Below, piece after piece: positions 1-11,019 of a stretch of DNA of 64,000 bases. The notes below the pieces were generated by a model. That model did no database searches, was not told the origin of the DNA, and saw only the letters and a list, made by a program, of their open reading frames with translations. This stretch comes from Silene latifolia. Lineage: Eukaryota; Streptophyta; Magnoliopsida; Caryophyllales; Caryophyllaceae. The translations under genes were made by a program, and so were the position numbers. The DNA lies in the NCBI RefSeq assembly GCF_048544455.1, contig NC_133537.1, positions 66,718,134-66,782,133 on the forward strand, read 5' to 3'. How positions within the stretch are numbered: position 1 is the first letter of the stretch; every line of letters starts with the position of its first letter.

Positions 1-453
1 GACAATATACTAAATTTCTATGACCAGATTCAAAATTTATCTCATATTAACCTATTTTTCTTCTAAATCCGATTTTAAACATGAAAAATCCATATTTGGA
101 GCATAATAACTCCAAAAATTCTGAAAATTTACAGGTCATCTAAAAATAAAACATGTGATAACATATCGAAAAAATTACTGGAAAATTTGAAGTTTAGCTA
201 ATTTTAGTCCGAAAATGACATTTTAATCATAAAATCACATTTTTAATGCCATTATATTATAAGATGAACAATAAAAATCCATAAATTAACCAAAATATCC
301 TAAAAATACTTTAGGACCAGAAACTTTAACATGCAAAAATTTATTTCGTGATATATCATAATAACACAAATTTACAAGTTTTATATGTTAATCGTATAAC
401 TCGGAAAAACTATAACCGATTTGCATGCAAACAACCAAGGCTCTGATACCGCT
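1..453 (-). mobile_element. Copia-1 internal leader, partial
   Basis: On the minus strand this AT-rich stretch follows the 5' LTR and primer-binding site of a Copia-type LTR retrotransposon whose body continues left of the window. I see no coding sequence, as expected for an untranslated leader. The assignment rests on the adjacent LTR end and primer-binding site. Confidence 0.6.
439..450 (-). promoter_or_regulatory. Copia-1 primer-binding site
   Basis: The minus strand reads GGTATCAGAGCC three bases after the LTR end (…TCTAACA). This matches the initiator-tRNA-Met primer-binding site used by many plant Copia elements (TGGTATCAGAGC), with the first T replaced. It fixes the orientation: the 5' LTR lies at higher coordinates and the element body to the left. 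Confidence 0.75.
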
Positions 454-1576
454 TGTTAGAAATCTAGATCTCTTTACTCAACATATTCATATATGTTATA
501 ATTTTAATTTAGTCATAAAATTAAAGGGTGATCTTATGCATGCAAACAAAATATAATTAAAAAAGAAATCATCATCTTACATTGATATTTTCGGATCAAA
601 GGGCATAAGAGAGTTCACCTACTCCCTTGTTCTTGAGCTTTCCTTAATTGGATGAACAAGGATTCAAGAAGAGAATCCCTCGCAAAAGTATTATACCCAA
701 GATAACAACTTAATAAAATTAATATTATTATTACTAGAATAATACTAATTTTGTATAAAAATTGACCCAAAATATTACTTGGTCTCTCTATTATTTCAGT
801 CAAGAGAGAAGGAGGAGAAGGAAGTTTTTATCTTTCTAAAACTCTAATTTTAGATGAATGAATAACGAGCTAATACACTAATTTTTAATGTAGTGTATAA
901 GATAAATTATAAGGCAAAAACCCTTGGCTTTGCTCCATGAAAAACCGGGTAAGGGGGGGAAGAGAAGGGACCAATGCATACACTAGGAGGTCTTCACAAA
1001 AGCAAGTAGTGTTGCATGGCTATGTTTAGTAGGAAATGATTATGTTTACCACTAACATAATGAACACAATATTTGCCTAATCCTCCTCTTAATTTCGGTA
1101 CATATAAAATGGACTCCATTTTATTTTTTGTCAATTTGTCACATGTCACATGTCACATAAAATTGTTATGTATTTTTAACATATTTAAAATCAACGTATT
1201 AATAAAAATACGTCATATACAAAAATCGACTTAATAATTCACAATTACTTGTACCAAAATATTTTACCAATTATAAATCACAACAACTTGTATTTATAAT
1301 AATTTATTCATTCCATTGCAATTGTTTCTTTAAATAATAATTTCATCTAAGTAATGAAACAATTCGATTACTTAGACCGTATCTTATTTAATCAAATTTC
1401 ATTGAGACACGTAAATAATACTTCCAAAATCGTCCGTCAATTTTTAAGAAATTTAATTGACCCGTATCGTCATACGATCAATTAAATGATCAATTAAGAG
1501 TGTTATCCTTTAGGTATGACCTAAGGGGATCAACTGGTCACCACCGTCTCACGACAGTACACTAGTAGAAAAACTC

Positions 1577-1975
1577 CCTACGGTGGCGGTTATAAATGAC
1601 CTTTTGTGGCGGTTTTTAGAGATTTAGGGTGTGTCGTTTATCGCGGCGTCGTATAAACTTTACGGCGGTTGTAGGTGGTTGTACAAATGTCGTTATAGCT
1701 CTCCTATAGTGGCGGTTGTTATACAAAACCGCCATCATAGACTTATATAATACGACGGTTGTTAGACAAGAACCGTCAATGTAACTCATCTATAGTGGCG
1801 GTTATCGTAAGAAAACCGCCACCATAGATATTTCAATGATCACTTTGATAACTATAGTAACGGTTTTTAACTTAAGAACCGCCACCATTGATTATCTATA
1901 GTGGCGGTTTTACTTTAGAACCGTCACTATAGCTCGTGGCGTTTCTAACTTAGAACCGCCGCCAAAAATAGGTAT
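1577..1975. repeat. CACTA 5' subterminal repeats
   Basis: Roughly a dozen degenerate copies of GTGGCGGTT or AACCGCCAC occur in alternating orientation, often joined by TATAG (for example near 1700, 1795, 1820, 1905 and 1955). They mirror the repeats at the other end of the element and support the CACTA assignment. Confidence 0.85.
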
Positions 1976-4900
1976 TTTTTTTAAAAAAAAAATTGCTACC
2001 TAAATTTCTGTAGCAACCTCCCATAAATTTGACAATCCAATATGAAAATGAACAAACAATACATACACAAGAATGTAACCAACTATCCAAAAACTTTCAT
2101 ATCATCGACAGAACAATAATGTCCATATTCAAAAATTTTACATCGAAGTATATAAATAATCACATACACATCTTATTTAATAGACTAATCAACATTTACT
2201 TATTCCTTAAACATTTGGTAGCCTACACCTCTTTAACATTCTTTATCTCGTCAATTGACACTCTTACTCTTAAATCTGCAATGACACAGTAAACAAATCT
2301 CATAGTAAGAAAATCAAACTAAGCATTATTAAATCAACGTCTAGCGTTACTAAAAATCAAATAATGAAAACAAGGGTACCTATATAAATATATATATATA
2401 TATATAAAGCAAAAACAAGATAAAAAGCTCAAAAGTTTGAATTATAGCACCACATACCACATATATTTCATGTCAAAATAAAACGAAAAAATGAATTCCT
2501 TGTCTGCAGCAGCTTGATTTCATGTCTAACATACACCCGTTAGCTCAGTCTGAACACAAGACGAACAATGACACTTGTAAAACAATAGGACTATCATGAA
2601 AGATAAGAGCTTACAGTTCAATGACTGCAATCTAGGAAGAAACCATTCAGCTAGATCTATTGCACTAGCGATTCCTGAAACAAGCCAGACGGCATGAGAA
2701 TAATCTAGCATACTAAAAGAGATATGGAATATTAAAAAGCTTAGTACAAAAATGCAAGCAAATTAAAAGACTCTCAACAATGATTTATACTTCCAATATA
2801 CCTATTAGGATACATCTTGAAAATGACATCAGAGTATACATAAATAGGTCGTGCAACACTTCATCTCTCGTGACAAGGTAGTCCAGCTCACAATAATTAA
2901 CAACCTGATGCAATATAAAAGGAACAGATTTAAGCATCCATTTTTAAAGGTTCGTGTACAAGATCACATGTAAGCCTCTTACAACAACAACTTCTTATCT
3001 GGCAATTACGCTTCTTGTGCATATAGATTTTGTATGTTCTTCAGGGCAGTCGTCGAACCATTGATTTTTTTTCTTTGGTTTTAAATGCTGAAGTATTTGC
3101 ATATGAGAAATACATAAACATTTCATAAGAAATGTCTAACAAGAAAATTCTTACAAACAGAGTCATTTTCGATCAAGCAGCATATCTTAGAGAAGATTTC
3201 AGAAGACTTGGTTGAAGAATTACAATTCATATTCAACACATTTGGCTACTGAACATTTATCTGCTCGGAAAAAAGACGTCCAGGAATGAGCACGTGGAAG
3301 TGTAAGAAGACCTTGATGAATTAAAGGCTTTGGAGTTACGACCTTGGCGCAAAACAAAGCGAGCAAATGGTCAGTCGTAAAGCGAGTTTACATCCTAAAA
3401 TCAACTGGCGATAAAAGGGTAATCAGCCAACTTATAAACTAGTCTCCATGGCATATTTGTCACAAAGATCTGAATTTCGAACAACATTCAAATCTAGAAT
3501 TACTGTTAAGAATTTTATTGATTTCCTTCAAATTCAATCCTAGATACAGAAATTATAGACACATGAATTCAGGGAATGCTGCAGAATAAGCTTTTACCTC
3601 AGTACACCAACTAAACAAAGTTTGCTTAACAAATGACTAGCTTAGTGAGTTATTCTGCATTAATTCATCATAGGTTGAACCAATAGATTACGAGTCTTTG
3701 GCTCCATTAAAAGCAGAAATACTAATTCAATTCCAAAAAAGGAATTTAACTCTTACCTATCATCTCTTTAACTTTAGTTAAGACCTCTCTTATGGAAAAA
3801 GAAAACGTAAACAATTGACTGAGACGGAGGAAGTATTTCTAGGATTCCATTTCGGCTTAGGAAATAAATTATCGGAAGATTATTTAAGCGGCGATCTGCT
3901 AGACGTTAACAATTTATCACTAAATTCCTTGTCAATGGAATCAATTCCCAAACAAATTTGAACAAAATGAAACATAATTACTCTGCGAGTGATATTGAAG
4001 TGTTAGAATCCGAGAGGAAAGAAACTGCCATTTAATGCTTACATTAACCGGTCGGCTCAGTACTATGATCATGATTCCTATTAGTAAGTGGAAGTAGCTT
4101 GCTTAACCATTTAATCATTACATTACTGCTGTTCAGCAAAGTTTGGAACAAAGTTGTTCAACTCGTCTTAGTAACTCAATATTATCATTCATTCACTCGG
4201 GTAGTTGAAGAAGAAAAACAGAAGATATTCAAATTTTAGAGATATTGCAGAGTCGGCATCCTATTCACATATTCAATACACATGTCCAGCATCAAACTCA
4301 ATATGTATGACCCTCCTTAACAAGAGGAATAACTACCTAAAAAGGAATGTTTTTACTTCAAAAACTTGATATCGAATGTTTCACCTATATAGGTTGCCAA
4401 AAATGAAAGACAATTAGGGGTGACTACTTGCCAGTTGTCAAACCTTCATAAAGATTTCATAATCGGGTTCAATTAAATCAGGAACATATGGAACTAATTA
4501 TCAACAACCAGTGTCAGTCCGGACTTTTTTCCATTGTAATCCTATTCTACCACTTCAACCGATCATCTCTTACCTCTTTTCTCATCATATTTATTTTTCA
4601 CTCCCAATTCATTTTCATTTCATCCCAATTACCCACATAGTTTATCAATCATATAGTTTATCAATTATAATTTCTGCAAAAAAAAACAATAATTTTAATA
4701 ATACAATAACAATCAATTGTATGATTAAAATAAGATGCAACTTTGTATAATTTTAATGAAGATGCTATAATTGATATGTCGACAAAAGTACCTTCTTCGA
4801 TGTTGTTGTGGCTAAAGAAGAGGCGGGTAGATCGTGTGTCGTTGCTTTGTGGTGTCGCTAGGAAACAACCAGTAGTAGCGAGTTTGAAAAGTGGGTTGTC

Positions 4901-5104
4901 GGAGTTGAAATTGAGATGTAGACGGAGATAAACTTGGCTAGAACAGTGGTTGTCGACGGTGGTGTGAGTAAAGTTAACGATGGTCGGCGGTGTGGGTAAT
5001 GATGATTGAGGGTGTCGCGGAGGGTTTATGGTGTGGGAAGATGAAGAGGAATGAAAAGTGGTTAGATACAGTAAGGTGAATGCAAAAGGGTTTTTTGACT
5101 TGTT

Positions 5105-5430
5105 ATCTTTAACCTCGGTTGTAACCGTACAATTACAACCGTCACAAATACATACGATGGCGGTTTTTTATTAAAAAATATTGTCACTTATAATTATTTT
5201 AACAACGTTATTAACGTCGGTTGTTAATACAACCGCCACAAAAGACTTATGGTGGCGTTTTTAATTTGAAACCGCCATAAATAGCTTATATTATCACGCC
5301 GGTTCTTACTTAAACCGCCACAATAGACCTCCTATAACATGAAAATTACGCTCCCGCCATTCTTTTGGGCTTTTTACGTCGTTTCTATTAGAACCGCCAC
5401 GATAAAGGCGTCACGATAGGGGTTTTTTCT
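5105..5430. repeat. CACTA 3' subterminal repeats
   Basis: Copies of CGGTTNTAA and AACCGCCAC-like motifs in both orientations (near 5155, 5215, 5265, 5310 and 5390) mirror the 5' subterminal region. Together with the inverted ends they define the 3' end of the transposon. Confidence 0.8.
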
Positions 5431-5766
5431 ACTAGTGGTAATGTCAAACTCTAGTAAGGCAATCATTACCGATATGTGTGGACCAGTTGACAGTAAAATA
5501 TTACTTACCAATTGTATTCTTTATAATGAGACTTAAACATGTGATCATCATGATCAACAGTTGTGATCGCATTATTGTCGGAGGACACATATTCCAACAA
5601 ATGTTACGACCCCGAACGGGGTTACAACACGGGGTAGCATGCTATCCTTCAAAAGGCCTCTTCTCCTCTTCCAACACCTACAAATCACAACTCAAAATAG
5701 TCTAAAATTTATTCCTAATTCTAATAAAACATGAAATTGCGTAAAAATTGAAATAAAACAAACTAG

Positions 5767-6801
5767 TTATTTTCTAATGAATCCTCCATCATCCTCTAAA
5801 AAGCACGTCAATGCCCTTAGACGTCTATCATATATCTGCGCATGAGCAACATGAAAACATATGTACGCAATTGATAAGATTAAAACATGAAAGAGCAAGG
5901 GTAAGAATTTATAAATCTTATCGATGGGCGCAAGAGAGACTTCAAATGTTACCACCGTATCACTCCACTCGTCAGCAAGAGATGGAGCATCATGCTTAAG
6001 ACCATAAAATAAATCGTTAAAGCACAAATTATAATCATATATGGTCTCATATGGGTGGCATAAAGAATAAAAGAGGAGAGGGTCATCAAAAATAGGGGGT
6101 TCATCCCTCTTAATTTCCATATCAAAATTACTTAAACCTCAATCTTTCTCGAATGGATCAACAACATCCTCTACAAAAGGATTTTCAAAGGGGTCTAAGG
6201 TCTCGTGTAAAACCTTATCTTTTTCATTATATTCGGGCCCCACATCGTCCATGGTGAGTGTGTTATCTACCACGAGGTCAATGCCATTAACACGAGTCTC
6301 TAAATTTTCAATTGGAATGACAGTAGGGGGACTTTCAGAAGAAAAAGTCAGACTATCATCGTCGTCATCCAATAATTCAAAATCATTAGATTGAAAAGAC
6401 TCACATTGGGGAGGTAAAAAGGCAAAATGAGAAAAGATAGGCTCACGTGATCTCGGTTTCTCTTGAGAAGTTTATTTCAAACGAGCCTGTAGCACTTTGA
6501 GCTCCTCTTGCATGCGCCACTCATTGTATCGGCGTGATACCTCCCGCAATTGACTTTGGCTAGCCATGAAATCAAAGAAATTCCAAAGTTCTAGCCCCAT
6601 CATGTAGTAGACACTCCCATTACTCAAGTTTAGAGGTATTTCTCGGGTCTCAAAATTCATGCCATTAAGCGTGAATTAAACCATGTAATCCCCATCAAGG
6701 ATATGTCCAAGAGAGAGGAGACTATCGCAAAAATGGTTGAATCGGGCAAGATAATCATGAAAAGGCTCATCTTTGAGTTGTGGGACGAATTCGTAATTCA
6801 T
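5767..6801 (-). pseudogene. Gyp-C ORF: Gag-like N-terminus, acidic middle, membrane segment
   Basis: Starting at the ATG at 6801, one unbroken frame of 345 codons runs to a stop at 5767, interrupted only by three in-frame stops: after GDYMV near 6677, after QARLK near 6472 and after PFEKD near 6137. Residues about 1-110 read like a plant retrotransposon Gag fragment (FVPQLKDEPFHDYLARF, then LELWNFFDF). The middle (about 140-220) is acidic (DDDDDS, DPFENPF). The last third holds a hydrophobic helix (FLPLLFHVLILSIAYICF) followed by a basic stretch (YDRRLR). It begins about 140 bp after the primer-binding site, where gag normally starts. No RT or protease motif is seen. I cannot name the family; the membrane segment is odd for a Gag. 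The common-frame reading is seen directly, its function is unknown. Confidence 0.6.
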
Positions 6802-6944
6802 TATGTAAGGCCAATAGCTTTATTACCTACAAAATAGGCACTAAAACTACAAGAAAATGGTGAGATGAATCTCAAGGAACAAGTGTTCCTCGAGACAAAA
6901 TAAAATAAGATAAAATTCAACAACTAATAACAAACAAAACCGTA

Positions 6945-6962
6945 TCCCCGGCAACGGCGCCA
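6945..6962 (-). promoter_or_regulatory. Gyp-C primer-binding site
   Basis: The minus strand reads TGGCGCCGTTGCCGGGGA, the tRNA-Asp-type site typical of Athila elements, five bases inside the LTR end. The same 18-mer occurs in Ath-A and Ath-B. Confidence 0.85.
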
Positions 6963-6967
6963 AAATT

Positions 6968-7113
6968 TGATAGGCTATCGCACACTTATGCAAAGATAAT
7001 ATTTATACCCTAGACAACAAATGAATGTAGTACTTAGGAGTCGAACCCAAAGTAGACGGGAGTTATTAATTAATTGTTATAGATTGAATTTTACCTTGGT
7101 AGATTATCGATTT
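6968..7113 (-). repeat. Gyp-C 5' LTR, inner (3') segment
   Basis: On the plus strand it begins TGATAGGCTATCGC just outside the primer-binding site. It is cut after 146 bp by Ath-A; its last five bases GATTT are one copy of Ath-A's target duplication, and the LTR resumes at 31627. Confidence 0.8.
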
Positions 7114-8206
7114 TGATCGGTCCGTTTCGTGTTCACAATTGAATAGATGTTGTCGTTGGGTCACGTCCGAATCAAAACACAATTTATAACTTCACAAACA
7201 ACTCTACAATTAGTAAAGAGGCAAGTAAAGGTCGGATCCCAAGGGACGGGAATTGAGATGAGATTTCTATTGAAACTAGTGGTGTCTTAGGGGTGTCACA
7301 ATTTGGGTTGATGTAGAAGGACACAAACTAGATAGCAATAAAAGTAAATAAGTAAGATGAAATAAAAGGGTTGTAAACAATTGATAAAAGGCACTAGGGT
7401 ATCATGGGGTCATAGGGGAATCATGGGAATTGATCATACAAACATGTTCTCAAATTAAAAGCAAGCAATTATTATTGTGATGGATTGAGTTGGGTTATAT
7501 CTTACAATCCTAGGAAAGTTTGGGTCCCGGAGCCGAATCGATTAGATTATACAACACCTACAAGTCGACTTGGTCTTTCCTACTCAACAACATGCATGGT
7601 CTAATGAGACTCGAGTTGGTTTATGTCTTACAAGTCTCATTGAAAAGATAGGTGATGGGTAAAAAATACAAGGATTCATAGGCTCACATTTCATCAAACA
7701 TAACATGTGCATGAGTTGAGATCAAAACAAGCAAGCAAATAAACCATGAAAGCATATTAATTTAAGCATGAATCATTCCCCATGTTGGTTCCCCTAATTA
7801 CCCATTAACCCTAGCTAGGTCACTACTCACTCATTATCATGTTGATCATGCTAGCAAGGTTGTCAATCATACCAACAAAATGAAACATGATGAACAAATG
7901 AAAGTAATTAACAATAATTAAAAAGGGATTGATTAAGAGAATTATACCTACTAATGATTCCAGTAATAAAGCAAAGAATAAAAGAAGTACTTGATGCTTG
8001 ATTGAGAGGTTGTCAATCTCCCAATAATAACCCAAATAATCTTCAATTACCCAAAATAAAGGATGAACAAAAGAGAGATTAAGGAAATAAAACTTGTATT
8101 AAAACTTGACTAATTGTTGATTACAATACTAAAGAGGGATTTGATTGATATTAACTACTCTAATAATTGATAAGAAGAACATGCTCTTCTAATTAGACTA
8201 ATGGGG

Positions 8207-8214
8207 TATTTATA
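8207..8214 (-). promoter_or_regulatory. TATA box in Ath-A 3' LTR
   Basis: TATAAATA on the minus strand within a block conserved in all Athila-family LTRs here (30972-30979, 40614-40621, 53482-53489). It is the likely U3 promoter core, with the CpG-motif array 148 bp upstream. Confidence 0.65.
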
Positions 8215-8361
8215 GTGGAAATTAGGTGGATGCATTAGGGTTAACTAAGGGCTAAACTAGTAATTACACTTTTTAGATTGAGCAGGGAGAAGCCGGTATT
8301 TTTCGAAGGAAGGGCTTCTTTCTTTGAAGTTTGAAGAAAACGAAATTGTGCTGGGCTGGAA

Positions 8362-8525
8362 TCCGTGCGTATTGGTGTCGGGACGGGCGGATTGTAGCAG
8401 GGGAAGACGGGCGTCTTCAAGGGAATCCGGGCGTCTTCTGGGCTTGCTACCCGGGCGTCTTTGGCAGAAGACGCACGGATTGTGCTATGGAGGACGGGCG
8501 TCTTCAGGGCAATCCGCACGGATTG
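8362..8525 (-). repeat. CpG-motif array in U3 of Ath-A 3' LTR
   Basis: Eight copies of a degenerate 12-13-bp unit (consensus GACGGGCGTCTTC, GACGCACGGATT or TCCGNNCG variants) start at 8362, 8382, 8406, 8426, 8450, 8470, 8493 and 8513. The steps are 20, 24, 20, 24, 20, 23 and 20 bp. The overlapping ORFs in this stretch are repeat translations, not genes. The same array is in the 5' LTR at 31124-31292. Confidence 0.85.
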
Positions 8526-8871
8526 CTACTCAGCTTTGTTCCTTCTTCTTTTCTTCCCTTTTTTTCATAAAATCCTTGGGGATTACCTTGGGGATGCAAG
8601 GATCCTTCCTCAACACTGCTCATCTACTATAATATGTACAAAGGCCTTCTAATCTTGTCTCTCCTTGATGCTTGGTCATTGAATTCAATCAATTTAGTCT
8701 CGTTTTGCCATGAAAATGCAAGATTTGCACTCCTTTCCTACCAAGGGATCAAAATCTCAAAGAATATGCAAAACAAAGAACTAAAAACAATAAATGACCC
8801 AAATATGCACTAAAAAGCATGGGAACAAGGCTAATTCGGGGGCTAAATATGCGCTAATTATGGTCACATCA

Positions 8872-8889
8872 AATATCCCCAAACCGAAC
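8872..8889 (-). promoter_or_regulatory. Ath-A polypurine tract
   Basis: The minus strand reads GGTTCGGTTTGGGGATATT just before the 3' LTR. An almost identical tract precedes the 3' LTRs of Ath-B (41242) and Ath-D (58863). It is the expected primer for plus-strand DNA synthesis. Confidence 0.75.
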
Positions 8890-11019
8890 CTTTGCTCGTT
8901 CCGAGTAAAGAGGTGACAAAGACTAGGACCATTATTTAAACAAACCTAATAACATAGTCGATATGAGACAATTAGCGGGTCTCACTCCGCCCCTTCAACT
9001 CACAACAAGACAACCATGAGGTAGGATGCCTTCTTGCAAGGCAAGGTGGGTCTTGCCAAAATGGCGACACTTCCAAACATTAAGCACACAAAATCAAATA
9101 ATGGATGCATCTACAAAAGGAATAGCCACTTCCTCATCAAGTTGCGGAGGCAACTAAGAGAGAACAAATTTAAGAGCATATAATCCTTCACAAATACTAG
9201 TTCAACAAATTACTAAGGCTAAGAGGATGGCACTAAATCACCTCCAAATGGTGTTAAACTAGACTACTTTCGTCCTCAATTTCGAAATGCTTTCGTCAAG
9301 AGCGATCGGATGGTGGTGGAATGATGATCCCTATGATGCTAGTAGCATATGACATGACAAGTCTCGAATTCTCTACAAAAGTAAAGGTCATGGATCGTCC
9401 CAAGCTCGACAAAGTGGCTTGACAAAAGGCTTTTTGGGAATGAAATGCTCAAATCGTTATAAACAAAGGGTGGATATGACTAATATTCAAAATTTGACCT
9501 CATTTAACTTTCACATTTCCAAAAATTTAAGATGGGGTTTGTCCCTTCCGGGCTAGTGTCCTTTGCTTTCGCCAATCGCTTATTAGGCAACCGGTTAACC
9601 TCTAGACAATAGTTTTTCGGGGTGATAGTCACTCTGTCTCTGGGCGGTTGAATTCACAACCGTGTGGGGGCCCAATTCAATGGATCCCTCTCCAAAGCAC
9701 ATTGAAGTGGTACGCCTCCATCAAAACAACTAAAATTTCTCAACATTTCAACATTTCATAACATTTGAGGTTTTCTTAGCAATAAATTACTTCCACATAA
9801 CAAAATTTTCGATATGAGCACTTCAAACTTATTGATAGAAAAGTATTTTTGGGTTGCCTTACCACAAGGTCAATCAAGGTCACCTAGACAAGTTAACCAA
9901 GTCCACATCGCATCACGGGGTTGGAATAGGTGACTCACATGCAAACCCTTGACTAGGCTTTGGGTCATGAGTCAAAAGACACTAGTATGACACAATCTAG
10001 GGTGTTTTACAACCATTCTAGTAGGCAAAGTCTTAAGTTGAAAAAGTATTTGTAATGGCTTAGTTGCTCCTGTCAAAGTTCTCAATTAGGCACTTTTCAA
10101 AATATTTCATCTAAATGCAACTATATGCCATGATGCAACTATAATATACATCCTAATACAAGTGATTCTATCAACTAATATGACATATAAACTAAATGCA
10201 AGTCCTAAGTTCACATTGTTATACCGCATCAATCAAAATAAAGCCACATAGTCATTAACATAAAGAGGAAAAAGGAGATTGGAAAGATCATACCATTCGG
10301 TCTTCATGATCCTCATGTCTCGGATGTGGCATAGTCGATCAATGTGAACAAGGATAGAACAAACAATATATACAATAATATATACAAGATATACATAACT
10401 ACACTACAAAAGAAATAAACATGTTTTTGGGTTTTTCAATTTTCAAATTTTTATGGTTTTTCGAAATTTTTCAATTTTTTTGGATTTTTGAATAAAAGTT
10501 AAGTTAGAATTCTCCATCCCCATACTAATATGGGCATTGTCCTCAATGGCCAAAATGATGGGAAATTATGCAAACATGATGCATGATTTCTACACTAAAT
10601 GCAAGCTACACTAATCTACACTACATGATGCATGGTTTTCGTTTATGACGGAGAGGATAATTTAGATTACCTCCCGTTGTGTATGCATTGACTTCCCCAA
10701 ACCAATCTAGACATTATTGCTAATGTCCTAAGGTTGGGTGTAGTTCATGCACACACTATGCAATGCATGAAACAAATTTTGTCATTTTGGATTTTGAAAG
10801 GTGGGAACAATAAAATGAGAACACCTCAATGGGGCCGAGGTGTTAGTCCTCTATGGTGCTAGGACTACTCTAACAATGATCAAGATTAATAAATTACAAG
10901 TTAACAAAACACAAACTTATTTTCATGAAACTTTAAAATTAAAGAGAGGAGATGAGGGAACTTCACTTAAACTTGGGTGGGTGCCTCTCGCCCGCTCCAC
11001 CTAGCTATGGAGTAATCCT
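8890..11019 (-). other. Ath-A 3' non-coding region
   Basis: About 2.1 kb between the 3' ORF and the polypurine tract with no ORF of note. It contains a short TTTTTCGAAATTTTTC-type low-complexity patch near 10435-10495. The same region, with the same landmarks, is present in Ath-B at 41260-43103, so it is an integral part of the family. Confidence 0.7.

Larger units (their letters stand above)
1560..5437. mobile_element. Non-autonomous CACTA (En/Spm) DNA transposon
   Basis: The element is 3878 bp and starts CACTAGTAGAAAAA and ends with the inverted form TTTTTCTACTAGTG. It is flanked by a perfect 3-bp target duplication GTA (1557-1559 and 5438-5440). Short subterminal motifs of the type GTGGCGGTT and their complement AACCGCCAC repeat in both orientations at about 1577-1975 and 5105-5430, as in CACTA elements where they bind transposase. 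I recognise no transposase in the interior (about 1980-5100), only short unconvincing ORFs, so this is a non-autonomous or decayed copy. The interior holds no gene fragment I can name; a captured intron-bearing fragment cannot be excluded. Confidence 0.92.
454..5599 (-). repeat. Copia-1 5' LTR, split by a CACTA insertion
   Basis: The LTR runs on the minus strand from TGTTGGAATATG at 5599 to TCTAACA at 454, with canonical TG…CA ends. Removing the CACTA element at 1560-5437 and one copy of its GTA duplication leaves an LTR of about 1265 bp. The second LTR lies outside the window, so neither the target duplication nor the age can be read. The right flank (from 5600) is the body of Gyp-C, so Copia-1 probably inserted into Gyp-C. 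The small ORF at 615-803 (minus) lies in the LTR and looks meaningless. Confidence 0.8.
7114..8871 (-). repeat. Ath-A 3' LTR
   Basis: 1758 bp, TGATCGGTCC…GGTCACATCA as read on the plus strand. It is complete and holds a TATA box (8207-8214, minus) and a CpG-motif array (8362-8525) upstream of it. It aligns along its whole length with the split 5' LTR. The ORF at 7823-8035 is repeated in that 5' LTR at 17629-17841 and in related copies, so it marks LTR similarity rather than a gene. Confidence 0.93.

Noticed and set aside
2029..4931. Small ORFs inside the CACTA interior (2029-2292, 2526-2711, 4511-4750, 4743-4931)
   Set aside because: Short, low-complexity or unlike any family I recognise, and on both strands; chance ORFs in AT-rich DNA are sufficient.
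5811..5999. Plus-strand ORF over the Gyp-C gene
   Set aside because: It is the antisense shadow of the minus-strand frame, which shows Gag-like and membrane features.
6945..6962. tRNA gene 3' end (also at 16896 and 48775)
   Set aside because: Only the tRNA-complementary 18-19 bases are present, next to LTR ends; these are primer-binding sites.
8324..8652. Several overlapping ORFs on both strands over the LTR array (also near 12799-13249, 31089-31407, 40771-41052, 45072-45523, 50009-50338 and 53565-53936)
   Set aside because: They are translations of the CpG-motif arrays; open in several frames because of the motif composition, with no domain and with different products in each copy.
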